Below, one piece after another: positions 7,188-14,755 of a DNA stretch of 64,000 nucleotides (within the stretch, counting starts at the first letter, position 1; each line of letters begins with the position of its first letter). The stretch comes from Bradyrhizobium huanghuaihaiense. GTDB lineage: Bacteria > Pseudomonadota > Alphaproteobacteria > Rhizobiales > Xanthobacteraceae. The position numbers were made by a program, and so were the translations under genes. The stretch is taken from contig NZ_VLLA01000001.1 in assembly GCF_007830635.1 (NCBI RefSeq), positions 777,868 to 841,867 on the forward strand, in the 5' to 3' direction. The notes beneath the pieces are model-generated. The model had not been told where the DNA came from. It did not search any database and saw only the letters and a list, made by a program, of their open reading frames with translations.

Positions 7188-8213
7188 TCAGGCCTGCTCT
7201 CGCAAGAGTCGCCCAACCACGCGTCCAATTAGACTGCCCTCAGAGGTAGCCGGGCCGCCGGAATGTTTGGCCAGAAATATTCTACCGTCGGCGCCGCAGA
7301 AGGCGAATTCACCGCCGGCCATCCAATCGCGACGGGAAGTATCCACGAACAGGCGATCGCCTTGCATCATACCTTGGATAGGTCGGTCGAGCGCCAAAAT
7401 GACGGTATCGGACGGCGGCGCATCAAACAGAGTTTGCAGGAGACCCTTGGGTATCTTCCAAGTCCTCAGCCGGCGGGCTGACGCCATCGACTGGACAATG
7501 CTCGACGCTTCCACTTCATGGATCTCGTCCTCCTCCGAAGTCGCTGGCGCGCGATGGGCCTTGGCGGCTGCCACGAGCAGCTTCACCTTATCGCGGTCGA
7601 AAGCTGGACCCGGTTCCGCGATACGTGCCAGGTAGGCCGCGTCCAATGCGGACAAGGACGGGGCCGCGGCGATGATTTTATCCGCATCTTCCCCCAGACC
7701 CGAAGGGAGCGCGCCGCGCGCGAGCCACGAAACCGATATGCCCAGAGCCTCGGCGTAGGCCTCAGCCATTCTGTCATTGACCGGACTGTTGCCGGCTTCG
7801 TGGCTGCCGACGGTCGACTGAACGATCCCGGATGCGACACTGAAATCATACGCGCTGACGAAGCCGCGCACCTTGCGGGCAAGTTTGAGGCGTGCCCCGA
7901 CCGCCGCCGGCCTTCTCTCCGTCGCCACACGGTCTTCGACAAGGGCTGGCGCTTCTCGCAGCCTGTCGATCTCGGCCTTCGCGGCGTTGCCCCCCCTGAA
8001 TGCTTCCGCAGAAAGTCCGAAGGCTGCGGCGTATCGTGTTGCGTCTTCGGAACCGATCTTCCGCGTCCCGCTCTCGTGCGCCCTCATCGAGGGTTCTGAC
8101 CAGCCGTAGTGGATTGCGGCGGCCTTGGCGGATGAGAACCCCGCTGACATGCGCGCCAAGCGCAAAAGCTGCCCGGTTTCCGGGATTCCCAAATTTTGCA
8201 GACGTTTCGGCAC
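7188..8213 (-). CDS. Tandem XRE-HTH regulator with degenerate S24-like C-terminus
   Basis: This is a predicted DNA-binding repressor. Two Cro/C1-type helix-turn-helix units lie in tandem, at about residues 12-72 (LLRLARMSAGFSSAKAAAIHYG, SEPSMRAHESG) and about 107-165 (LKLARKVRGFVSAYDF, QSTVGSHEAG). The last 90 residues follow the LexA/C1 S24 fold pattern (ILALDRPIQGMMQGDRLFVD ... GRIFLAKHS ... IGRVVGRLLRE). However, the Ser-Met of the usual G-x-S-M-x-P is missing, so self-cleavage is unlikely. It starts with GTG at 8213 and is divergent from the large serine recombinase; their shared 105-nt gap holds repeated GTAAC/GGTA elements. It is the best local candidate for controlling excision or the composite promoters. 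Confidence 0.8.
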   Translation of the reverse strand: MPKRLQNLGIPETGQLLRLARMSAGFSSAKAAAIHYGWSEPSMRAHESGTRKIGSEDATRYAAAFGLSAEAFRGGNAAKAEIDRLREAPALVEDRVATERRPAAVGARLKLARKVRGFVSAYDFSVASGIVQSTVGSHEAGNSPVNDRMAEAYAEALGISVSWLARGALPSGLGEDADKIIAAAPSLSALDAAYLARIAEPGPAFDRDKVKLLVAAAKAHRAPATSEEDEIHEVEASSIVQSMASARRLRTWKIPKGLLQTLFDAPPSDTVILALDRPIQGMMQGDRLFVDTSRRDWMAGGEFAFCGADGRIFLAKHSGGPATSEGSLIGRVVGRLLREQA

Positions 8214-8240
8214 AAAAACCTGCTAACTCGTTAAAATTAT

Positions 8241-8267
8241 GGTATCGGCTACCTGTAACTTGGTAAC
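8241..8267. promoter_or_regulatory. Possible operator between XRE regulator and large recombinase
   Basis: The intergenic gap holds GGTATCGGCTACC (imperfect palindrome, 8241-8253) and the directly repeated GTAAC-TTG-GTAAC (8255-8267). The GGTA/TACC arms recall the GGTAGCT..AGCTACC element of the composite promoters but are spaced by 5 rather than 9 bases, and there is no TGTGAT palindrome. An autoregulatory site for the XRE protein is plausible but unproven. Confidence 0.3.
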
Positions 8268-8318
8268 GGAGACGTTGTAGCGTGGCCCTCCTCGGAAGTC
8301 AACTGGCAGGAGAGCCCC

Positions 8319-10541
8319 GTGAGTAAGTTAGAGGTCGCCCACAACAAACCCTGGGAACAGGCCCGTTTCGGGCTTTATGGCCGTGTTTCTACGCCCGAGC
8401 AGAAAGATGCTCTGGAGGCTCAGATGAGCGACCTCCGGACCCGGGTGCTCGCGAAAAACGGTGTGATTGTCGCGGAGCTCAGCGACGTCGGCACTGGCCG
8501 CCGGTCGAAGCAGCGCCGGGGCTATCAACAGCTCTATCAGCTCATCGAGAAGCGCGAGATCGACTATCTGCTCACGCGCGATCTCAGCCGGCTCTCCAGA
8601 GACTTGAGCAATCTGGATCAGACATGGCGCTTCTGCCACCAGAACGGCGTGGTCATCTTCGATACGCAGGTTGGCGTGGTCAACGAGCTGTACTGCTGGG
8701 CGCTCGGATTGGTCGCCAAGTTGATGCCGAGCATCGGGGCCGAGCAGGTCCGTACCTCGCTCGCTGTGAAGGCCCGAAAGGGGCTTCACCTCGGCCGGCC
8801 GCCGCTCGGCTACGAATGCGTCGAAGTCGCCGGCGAGAAGGGCCACCTGAAGGTCGTCGACGAAGACGCCAAGATCGTGAAGCGGATCTTCGCACGGGCT
8901 TTGGCGGGCTGGTCGTTGCGCGGCCAGGCGAGAGCCCTGAATTTCGAGGACGGCGTGAAGTCTCCGAGAGGCTCTCGCTGGTCGTCAGAGGCGGTCCGCT
9001 ACATCCTCAGCAACCCCGTCTACCGCAGCACCATCCTCTGGGGCAGAACCAAGACCTACTTCCATGCGATCAGCGAAGCTTTCCAGCGTGAGGATCGTCC
9101 CGAGGCCGAATGGATCCGCTCTCTTGGGTCGCACGAGCCGCTCGCCACGGAAGCCGATTTCGACAGCGTCCAGGCCATCCTGGCTGGCAACAAGAGCGGC
9201 ACGACGAACAAGAAGAGGGGCCCCGCCGTCTTCCTTTCGAGCCTGATCAAATGCCCGAAATGCGGCCGGCCCGACGAGCATGGTCATGTTCACGGCGGCT
9301 CGATGTCCGTGGTGGGCGGCGACGGCCGCAGGCTTAGGATGCGCTGCATCAACGCGAATGCAGGCAAGTGCGACAACAATCGCACCTTCTATCGCGACCA
9401 CATCCTCCAGGCGGTCCTTCAGGGTCTCATCGACCATCTCAGGTCGCCCGAGGCGTTAACGATGTTCATCGAGGCGCAGAACACGGCGTCTAAGCGCCGG
9501 CTGGAGGAGATCGGGACGTCTCGCCGCAAGACGGAGAAGCGGATCAAGACCCTCGACACCGAGATCAAGCGACTGACCGACCACATCGCCAAGGGCCTCA
9601 GCGCGACTGCCTTGGGTGACGGCATCAAGTTGCGCGAGACGGAAACGCGCGAGTTGATTGCTCGGCTGGAGGACATCGAGAACTCGTCGGTGACGTTCGA
9701 GCTCAAGCCCCCGTCGTTGGCGGAATACGCGGACATGGCCGAGAGGATGATGGCTAACGTATCGACCAATTCGAAGGACCCAGGCGACGTCGAGCTCAGC
9801 GAGCACCTTGAAGCTCTCGTCAAGCACGTCTACGTGCACCCTCTCGTGGAAAACGGCAAGAAAACCTTCGAGGTTGAGGTGTTCGGCAAGCTGGCGACGC
9901 TGGTGACGGGCTCCCTCTCCTATCGTGCCCAACACTGTAAGGGTAAGTCTGGTAAGGATATCCTTACCCAGGATACTATTACGGTGGCGCGGGCGGCCCA
10001 AAAACTCGTGATGGCGCTCCCCCGCAAGCGAGGCTCCGGTCGAAAACCCCCGCGAAAACAGGTGTTGCGGCGGCTCGAGCCTGACTTGGCGCGCATCCTG
10101 TCCCGATCCGCGGTCCCTTTAACGGCCAGCGGCATCGTCTCCAAGTTGGCCGAGGAGGGTATCCAGCGCACCGTCACCGCCGTGCACAATGCCCTCGACC
10201 GCCGGCCGGAAACGTTCGTGCGCATCCGGAAGAATGGCTTCATGTTGCGGTCCCGTTGGGCGAGGCAGTCGGTGCGATATTTTACCAGGACGGCCGAGAT
10301 CGTGGCCATGGCACGGGAGGTGCTGGAAGAGTCCCGAAAGCCGATGCAGCCTGACGAAATCATTGGGCGGTTCCACGAGGAGCCCCGCAGCAGGAGGATC
10401 TACGGCGACGACGAGCTCGCCATCCTCAGGACTGTCTTGAGCAAGCACGCGGACGACTTCGAGGCCAAGGGCCGCCAGCACGCGCGTTGGATCCTGCGCG
10501 CATCCTCAGACTTCGAGCCGTCGACCGCCTTGGCAGCCTGA
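8319..10541 (+). CDS. Large serine recombinase with C-terminal winged-helix-like extension
   Basis: This is a predicted site-specific integrase/excisionase of the large serine family. The catalytic domain starts GLYGRVST (Arg and Ser of Y-x-R-x-S intact) and has DLSRLSRDLSNL. The Recombinase domain follows (GRPPLGYECV to about residue 280), then a zinc ribbon (IKCPKCGRPDEHGH ... RCINANAGKCDNN) and a coiled coil (about 380-460). At 740 aa it is long. The last 150 residues hold two helix-rich repeats, LSRSAVPLTASGIVSKLAEEG...FVRI and REVLEESRKPMQPDEIIGRF...DDF, that look like HARE-HTH/winged-helix units, unusual in this family. It starts with GTG at 8319 behind AGGAGAG. It is probably the mobility enzyme of the island; its attachment sites were not identified. 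Confidence 0.9.
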   Translation: MSKLEVAHNKPWEQARFGLYGRVSTPEQKDALEAQMSDLRTRVLAKNGVIVAELSDVGTGRRSKQRRGYQQLYQLIEKREIDYLLTRDLSRLSRDLSNLDQTWRFCHQNGVVIFDTQVGVVNELYCWALGLVAKLMPSIGAEQVRTSLAVKARKGLHLGRPPLGYECVEVAGEKGHLKVVDEDAKIVKRIFARALAGWSLRGQARALNFEDGVKSPRGSRWSSEAVRYILSNPVYRSTILWGRTKTYFHAISEAFQREDRPEAEWIRSLGSHEPLATEADFDSVQAILAGNKSGTTNKKRGPAVFLSSLIKCPKCGRPDEHGHVHGGSMSVVGGDGRRLRMRCINANAGKCDNNRTFYRDHILQAVLQGLIDHLRSPEALTMFIEAQNTASKRRLEEIGTSRRKTEKRIKTLDTEIKRLTDHIAKGLSATALGDGIKLRETETRELIARLEDIENSSVTFELKPPSLAEYADMAERMMANVSTNSKDPGDVELSEHLEALVKHVYVHPLVENGKKTFEVEVFGKLATLVTGSLSYRAQHCKGKSGKDILTQDTITVARAAQKLVMALPRKRGSGRKPPRKQVLRRLEPDLARILSRSAVPLTASGIVSKLAEEGIQRTVTAVHNALDRRPETFVRIRKNGFMLRSRWARQSVRYFTRTAEIVAMAREVLEESRKPMQPDEIIGRFHEEPRSRRIYGDDELAILRTVLSKHADDFEAKGRQHARWILRASSDFEPSTALAA

Positions 10542-10637
10542 GCCGGCTTCCCCCTGGTGGAGGCCGGCCGAAAGGACAACGTGACCGTTGTCGTGATCGG
10601 TCCGAGGTCGGATCGATCCTGACGGAGATGCAAGGTG

Positions 10638-10931
10638 TCAGGATTCCGGCTTAGGCTTGGATTGTTTGGGTTCGTAAGGTCGCTTCAACCGAACCCCTTC
10701 TCCGACTCGCTTCGTTCCAAACGTAAATTCGACCCCCCACTCCTGCTCGAGGTGCAGTTGCAGATCGTTCAGCACCTTGATGCGTCGCGGATCCTCCGGA
10801 GGATTCTCATTGGCCTCGATCAGCGAGATGGTCTTCCGGGATATCCCCGACGACTCGGCGAGTCCCGCCTGATCCATATGGAGGAGGGCTCTTACGGCGC
10901 GGATGAGGGTAGGGGTTAGGATCTCGGCCAT
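10638..10931 (-). CDS. Small XRE-family transcriptional regulator
   Basis: This 97-aa protein has one Cro/C1-type HTH at about residues 8-60: RAVRALLHMDQAGLAESSGISRKTISLIEANEN, where the QAGLAESSGIS turn and SRKTISLIE recognition helix are clear. The C-terminus is a short Lys/Pro-rich tail. It is transcribed away from composite promoter C with a 200-nt gap between them, so it may bind there and regulate both directions. No ribosome site is obvious at the ATG at 10931. Confidence 0.75.
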   Translation of the reverse strand: MAEILTPTLIRAVRALLHMDQAGLAESSGISRKTISLIEANENPPEDPRRIKVLNDLQLHLEQEWGVEFTFGTKRVGEGVRLKRPYEPKQSKPKPES

Positions 10932-11032
10932 CGCAACGATTGGTTCGAGCGCGTTTCCGATCGCGCTTAGCCCGACTTTGCACCGTAACGCCTAATGTGT
11001 CGTTAACCAAATTTTCGGTCGTCGATCTTTTT

Positions 11033-11085
11033 AGTAGCTGTGAGCTACCAATATTGCGGAATCCGTGCTATGTGATAAATCACAT
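11033..11085 (+). promoter_or_regulatory. Composite promoter/operator C (paralogue 2/phosphoesterase unit)
   Basis: AGTAGCTGTGAGCTACC (11033-11049; the six inner bases of each arm match) is followed by exactly 19 nt and then TATGTGAT. This opens the perfect palindrome ATGTGAT-AA-ATCACAT (11070-11085). The bases after AGCTACC (AATATTG, and GTGC before TATG) also match sites A and B. The small-protein gene begins 67 nt downstream on the plus strand. Confidence 0.7.
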
Positions 11086-11152
11086 TATCAACGGCGTCAG
11101 CCTTGCTCCCCGAGGACGGTGACCCCGACGCCACGTGAAGGGAATTGCGCCC

Positions 11153-11578
11153 ATGCAGCGAGACGACGACGGCGAAACCGCCGAAACGACGGAGTGGGAG
11201 CGCTCCCTCGAGTACTGGCGCACCATGTCGGCGCAAGAATTCGGCCCGGTCGAGATCGAGGAGGTCGAGACCTGCGTTTGCTCGATCTCTTCGACGATGA
11301 AGGATTGGCGCGAGGCGGTCCGCGGCGACGCGGCGGCGGCGATACGACTGGTGCTGCCTCAGAAGCCACCGGAGCGCATCACGCTAAAGGTCGATCTCGC
11401 GATGACCGTGCTGCTGTGCCGGGCGCTCGACAATGCGGCGGCGGCGCTCGTGCTCTCCCACAAGCTGAGGTCGATGCCGTTGGACCGATCGCTCCGCAAT
11501 CGGCTCGTGACCTCGTGGCGCTTGCGGTTCCTCCGCATCCGGTTCGCTACCGGCACGCCAACTGCGCGGAGGGCGTAA
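11153..11578 (+). CDS. Island small protein, paralogue 2 (141 aa, unknown function)
   Basis: This is the paralogue of the protein at 5600-6043: W.EAV.GDAAAAI, then K.DLAMTVLLCRAL, AAALVLS, R.MP and R.R.VTSW align in order over about 85 residues. The N-terminal 45 residues are acidic (MQRDDDGETAETTEWERS), unlike the basic N-terminus of paralogue 1. I chose the ATG at 11153 because GAAGGGA precedes it; a GTG at 11135 in frame lacks a ribosome site. It follows composite promoter C, and its TAA is immediately followed by the phosphoesterase start, so the two are surely co-translated. No enzymatic motif is visible; an adaptor or structural role is possible. Confidence 0.65.
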   Translation: MQRDDDGETAETTEWERSLEYWRTMSAQEFGPVEIEEVETCVCSISSTMKDWREAVRGDAAAAIRLVLPQKPPERITLKVDLAMTVLLCRALDNAAAALVLSHKLRSMPLDRSLRNRLVTSWRLRFLRIRFATGTPTARRA

Positions 11579-12355
11579 GTGGTGATCTTGCAGCCGTTTT
11601 CGGACGCTCACTCGGATTGCCCCGGCTTCGGCGGTTTCCCGCGGTTGATGGAGGGCGCGGACGCCGTAGTGGTCGCGGGCGATACGCGCCAAGGACTCGC
11701 TGCCGCACTGACCGAACTGCGCGCCGCCTATCCGCATCCCGTCGAGATCCTGGTCGTCGCCGGCAACCACGAATTCTGGGGATCGGTGTGGTCGCGCGAG
11801 GTCGATGAAGGGCGTCGCGTTGCCGAGAGGCTGGACATCCGCTTCATGGAGGACCAGGCGGTCACGCTCGGACGCCTGCGCGTGCTGGGATGCACGCTTT
11901 GGACGAGCTACGACGCCTATGGCGAATCCTTGAGGCCCGCAGCGATGCGGAGCGCGCGCGAAGACATGCGGGATCACAAGCGCATCAAATGGAGCAGCGA
12001 TCCGTGGCGGAGGTTCCGGCCGGAGGAAGCGCGCATGCTCCACATGCGCTCGCGCATGTTCATCGAAGAAGAGCTTTCGAGACCACATGATGGCCCTACG
12101 CTGGTGATCACGCACACGGGCGTCTCGATCGAATGCGTTCAACCCAACAGGCAGAAGAGCATCACGTCAGCGGCGTATTTTTCTGAAATGCTGCCGTTGA
12201 TCGATCGCCATCAACCCGATCTCTGGGTTTTCGGGCACACGCACCATCGCACGGACTTTCGGCGAGGCAAGACGCGCATCGTCTCGAACCCGATCGGCTA
12301 CGCCGACGAGCGCACGGGCTTCGATCCGCTCCTGACTATCCCGGTCGACGAATGA
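11579..12355 (+). CDS. Calcineurin-like metallophosphoesterase
   Basis: This is a predicted two-metal phosphoesterase acting on phosphodiesters or phosphomonoesters, including nucleotides or nucleic acids. The family's five motifs are present in 258 aa: SDAHSD (DxH), VVAGDTR (GD), AGNHEFW (GNHE), VITHTG (H), and FGHTHHRTD (GHTH). It starts with GTG directly after the stop of the paralogue 2 gene (TAAGTGGTG), which implies coupling. There is no signal peptide, so it should be cytosolic. Placement behind composite promoter C links it to the exonuclease and protease units. It resembles Icc/MPP-type enzymes generally, and the substrate cannot be told. Confidence 0.88.
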   Translation: MVILQPFSDAHSDCPGFGGFPRLMEGADAVVVAGDTRQGLAAALTELRAAYPHPVEILVVAGNHEFWGSVWSREVDEGRRVAERLDIRFMEDQAVTLGRLRVLGCTLWTSYDAYGESLRPAAMRSAREDMRDHKRIKWSSDPWRRFRPEEARMLHMRSRMFIEEELSRPHDGPTLVITHTGVSIECVQPNRQKSITSAAYFSEMLPLIDRHQPDLWVFGHTHHRTDFRRGKTRIVSNPIGYADERTGFDPLLTIPVDE

Positions 12356-12512
12356 CACCGATGACGATGACAAATCCTCCCCGTCGCATGGCCGCCTGCC
12401 GCGATGCAACGCCGCTCGTCGGCCTTGACTGCAAAGGGCCTGCCATGGCGCCCACGATTCTGTCAGGTGAGCATATTGGCAACAAGGCCGACATCCATGT
12501 CGGATCTCCCTC

Positions 12513-12905
12513 ATGATAAAGCTCCGTATGCTCGCTGCCTCGGCACGGCCTCTCGCCGATGTCTTGATCGACTCCCTGCGCGCCAGCGGCCGGTGGTCTC
12601 GCCTGAGGGCTGTCGTGCACGACGAGGAGGATTTTGACCCCGAGCCTCACCAATTTTCTCTCGAACTGGAAGATGAGAATAACGAAAAGAGCGCGGAGGG
12701 CTCGCCCCAGATCCTCCACCCCGACGAGGCGGCGGCCGCCATCTTGCTCGGAAAGGCATTCGAACCTTCGCGGGACGTGCTCGCCCGCCTTCGGCAACCG
12801 GACATGCTGGCTATCGTCGAGGTAACCCATCCCGATTTTGTCGACCCCATAACAAAATGTTGCGCAAGTTGCAGGAGATGCGAATGCTCCGGACTTGACC
12901 CTTAG
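12513..12905 (+). CDS. Hypothetical 130-aa protein
   Basis: The family is not recognised. Composition is protein-like: a helix-forming N-terminus (MIKLRMLAASARPLADVL), an acidic middle (DEEDFDPEPHQ, ELEDENNEKSAEG), then PDEAAAAILLGKAFEPSRDVL and a Cys-rich end (CCASCRRCEC) that could bind a metal. There is no clear ribosome site at the ATG. It lies 157 nt after the phosphoesterase on the same strand and meets dinB tail to tail with a 4-nt overlap. It may be the last gene of the promoter C unit. Confidence 0.45.
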   Translation: MIKLRMLAASARPLADVLIDSLRASGRWSRLRAVVHDEEDFDPEPHQFSLELEDENNEKSAEGSPQILHPDEAAAAILLGKAFEPSRDVLARLRQPDMLAIVEVTHPDFVDPITKCCASCRRCECSGLDP

Positions 12906-14011
12906 AATCCGAGTGACGTCTGCTCTGGGTCCTCGGTGCGCCCCATCACGAATCCTGAGATCGACACGCCCAGCAACCTGACTGCCCTATCCATCGGGAA
13001 GAGCGCCCTAAGCAGTTCGGCCGAGACGGATTTCAGCTCCTCGCGACCGTTAATTGCGTCGGTCTGCGTCCGGCTCCGCGAGATGACTTCGAAGTCTGCA
13101 AACTTCACCTTGAGCGTAACTGTCCGGCCGCGCGTGCCTTCGTCCTCGCAATGCCGCCAGACCTTGTCGATCAGTGGCTGCAGTTCGGCGAGCATCGGTT
13201 CGAATGCGGTGAGATCGGTCGAGAAGGTGTTTTCCGCTCCGACCGATTTCCGTATTCGATTCGGGCGGACCTCGCGATTGTCGACGCCTCTTGATATCCA
13301 GTAGTAGTACGCGCCTGTCTTGCCGAAGTGGGCCTGCATGAATTCGAGGGACTGGTTACGCATGTCCAAGCCGGTGTAGAGGCCTAGGGACTTCATCTTG
13401 GCGCTGGTCGCAGGCCCGATACCATGAAACTTGCCGACCGGCAGCGCCTCGACGAACGCCGGCCCCATCTCCGGAGTGATGACATACTGGCCGTTCGGCT
13501 TGCGGTGGTCGGAGGCAAGCTTGGCCAGAAACTTGTTGTAGGAGATCCCGGCGGATGCGTTGAGGCCGGTCACCTCCTTGATCTTGGCACGGATCGCCAA
13601 CGCGACGTCCCGTGCCAGCGAAATCCCCTGCAGGTTTTCCGTGACGTCGAGGTAGGCCTCATCCAACGACAACGGTTCGATCATCAGCGTTTGCTCCGCG
13701 AAGATCTCGCGGATCTGCTGCGAGACCGCCTTGTAGACCTCGAAACGCGGCTTCACGAAGATCAGATCGGGGCATTGGCGTTTTGCCGTGACGGACGGCA
13801 TGGCCGAGCGCACCCCGAACTTCCTGGCTTCATAGCTGGCTGCCGCCACGACGCCGCGCTCCCGGGATCCGCCGACGGCGACCGGCTTGCCGCGGAGATC
13901 TGGATTGTCCCGCTGCTCGACGGATGCATAAAAGGCGTCCATGTCGATATGGATGATCTTGCGTTGACGGGCCGGGGAAGCTGCCTGGTCGTCATCGTGC
14001 TCCATGGTCAC
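12902..14011 (-). CDS. dinB: DNA polymerase IV (Y-family)
   Basis: This is an error-prone translesion DNA polymerase. At 369 aa it is full length for DinB. Visible features are KIIHIDMDAFYASVEQ (first catalytic Asp and steric gate Phe/Tyr), the fingers region VAAASYEARKFGVRSAMP, SLDEAYLD (catalytic Asp-Glu), the LNASAGISYNKFLAKLASD palm helix, and helix-hairpin-helix GIGPATSAKMKSLG. The C-terminal EQTSLGF is a plausible beta-clamp-binding peptide. A GTG at 14011 overlaps the SRAP stop (GTGA); an ATG at 14005 is also possible. It is the last gene of the helicase-SRAP-dinB unit. SOS control would be usual, but I see no clear LexA box. Confidence 0.95.
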   Translation of the reverse strand: MTMEHDDDQAASPARQRKIIHIDMDAFYASVEQRDNPDLRGKPVAVGGSRERGVVAAASYEARKFGVRSAMPSVTAKRQCPDLIFVKPRFEVYKAVSQQIREIFAEQTLMIEPLSLDEAYLDVTENLQGISLARDVALAIRAKIKEVTGLNASAGISYNKFLAKLASDHRKPNGQYVITPEMGPAFVEALPVGKFHGIGPATSAKMKSLGLYTGLDMRNQSLEFMQAHFGKTGAYYYWISRGVDNREVRPNRIRKSVGAENTFSTDLTAFEPMLAELQPLIDKVWRHCEDEGTRGRTVTLKVKFADFEVISRSRTQTDAINGREELKSVSAELLRALFPMDRAVRLLGVSISGFVMGRTEDPEQTSLGF

Positions 14012-14733
14012 GTCGCTAACCCGGCCGTATCTTCCTTGACGCCGCGGGCGACGATCCGGAGCGTGTCGTCCGGAAGCGGCCGCTGAGACTTCAGGGCCTC
14101 GTCCAGAGGGGCCGTCATCCAGGCTTCGACTTCGTCCGGCGTCGTCAGGATCACCGGCATTGCCTTCGGGTGGATGGCGCCGACCTCGGCGTTCGGCTCG
14201 GTCGTGAGGAACGCGTAGAGGTCGTTGGTCGTCTCACCTTCCTTCACCTTCCGGACGGACGTCCAGTTGGTCCAGATGCCGGCGAAGCAGGCAAGGGGCC
14301 GGGTCTCGTCGAGCGCGAACCAGATGTCGCCGCCTTCGGCCTTGTTGAACTCGCTGAAGGAGTTGAAGGGCACCACGCAGCGGTTTTCCACCCCCAGCCA
14401 TCGCGTCCAGTGTTTGCTCTTCACGTTGCGGATGTTGGTCGTGCCGCCGTCCGGCTCCATGCGAAGCAGTTCCGTGAAATCGACGGTCTTGCCCTTGGCC
14501 TGCAGCTTTTCGGCCCGTTTTTTGGTGGCATCCATGAGCGTTTTTGACGACGATGGCATTCCCCACCGCGCCGTGGCGAGTTCGCGGCCCTCGAGCCCAT
14601 TGCGCACGATCGGCGCCTTGTAGTCTGGAAACACCCCCGGCATCGGTGCGAGATTGCCGACATAGCGATTGATCACGCGAAACAGCGCGATGATGGCGGC
14701 CTAGTTGGTGGTTATCGAATAGAGATTGCACAC
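14008..14733 (-). pseudogene. SRAP (YedK/HMCES-like) gene interrupted by amber codon 11
   Basis: SRAP proteins crosslink to abasic sites in single-stranded DNA through Cys2. Here GAGGAAC and a GTG at 14733 begin MCNLYSITTN, a textbook SRAP start with Cys2, but codon 11 is TAG (14703-14701). The frame then continues AAIIALFRV and through the whole domain (ARWGMP, NIRNVKSKHW, NRCVVPFNSFSEF, AFAGIW-like CFAGIWTNW, HPKAMPVIL). In relatives this position is typically Gln (CAG), so a single C-to-T change explains it. Restarting at the GTG at 14676 would give a protein lacking the catalytic Cys. It lies between the helicase (22 nt) and dinB (4-nt overlap). An assembly error or amber suppression is possible. 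Confidence 0.85.
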
Positions 14734-14755
14734 GATCGTTCCTCAGTATCTCCGT

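Noticed and set aside
8241..8267. Fourth copy of the composite promoter
   Set aside because: GGTA/TACC arms are present but arm spacing differs and there is no TATGTGAT palindrome 19 nt away; kept only as a possible operator.
12336..12830. Long minus-strand open frame
   Set aside because: Its composition is Gly/Arg/Val shadow-like and it overlaps a plus-strand frame with more natural composition; no ribosome site.
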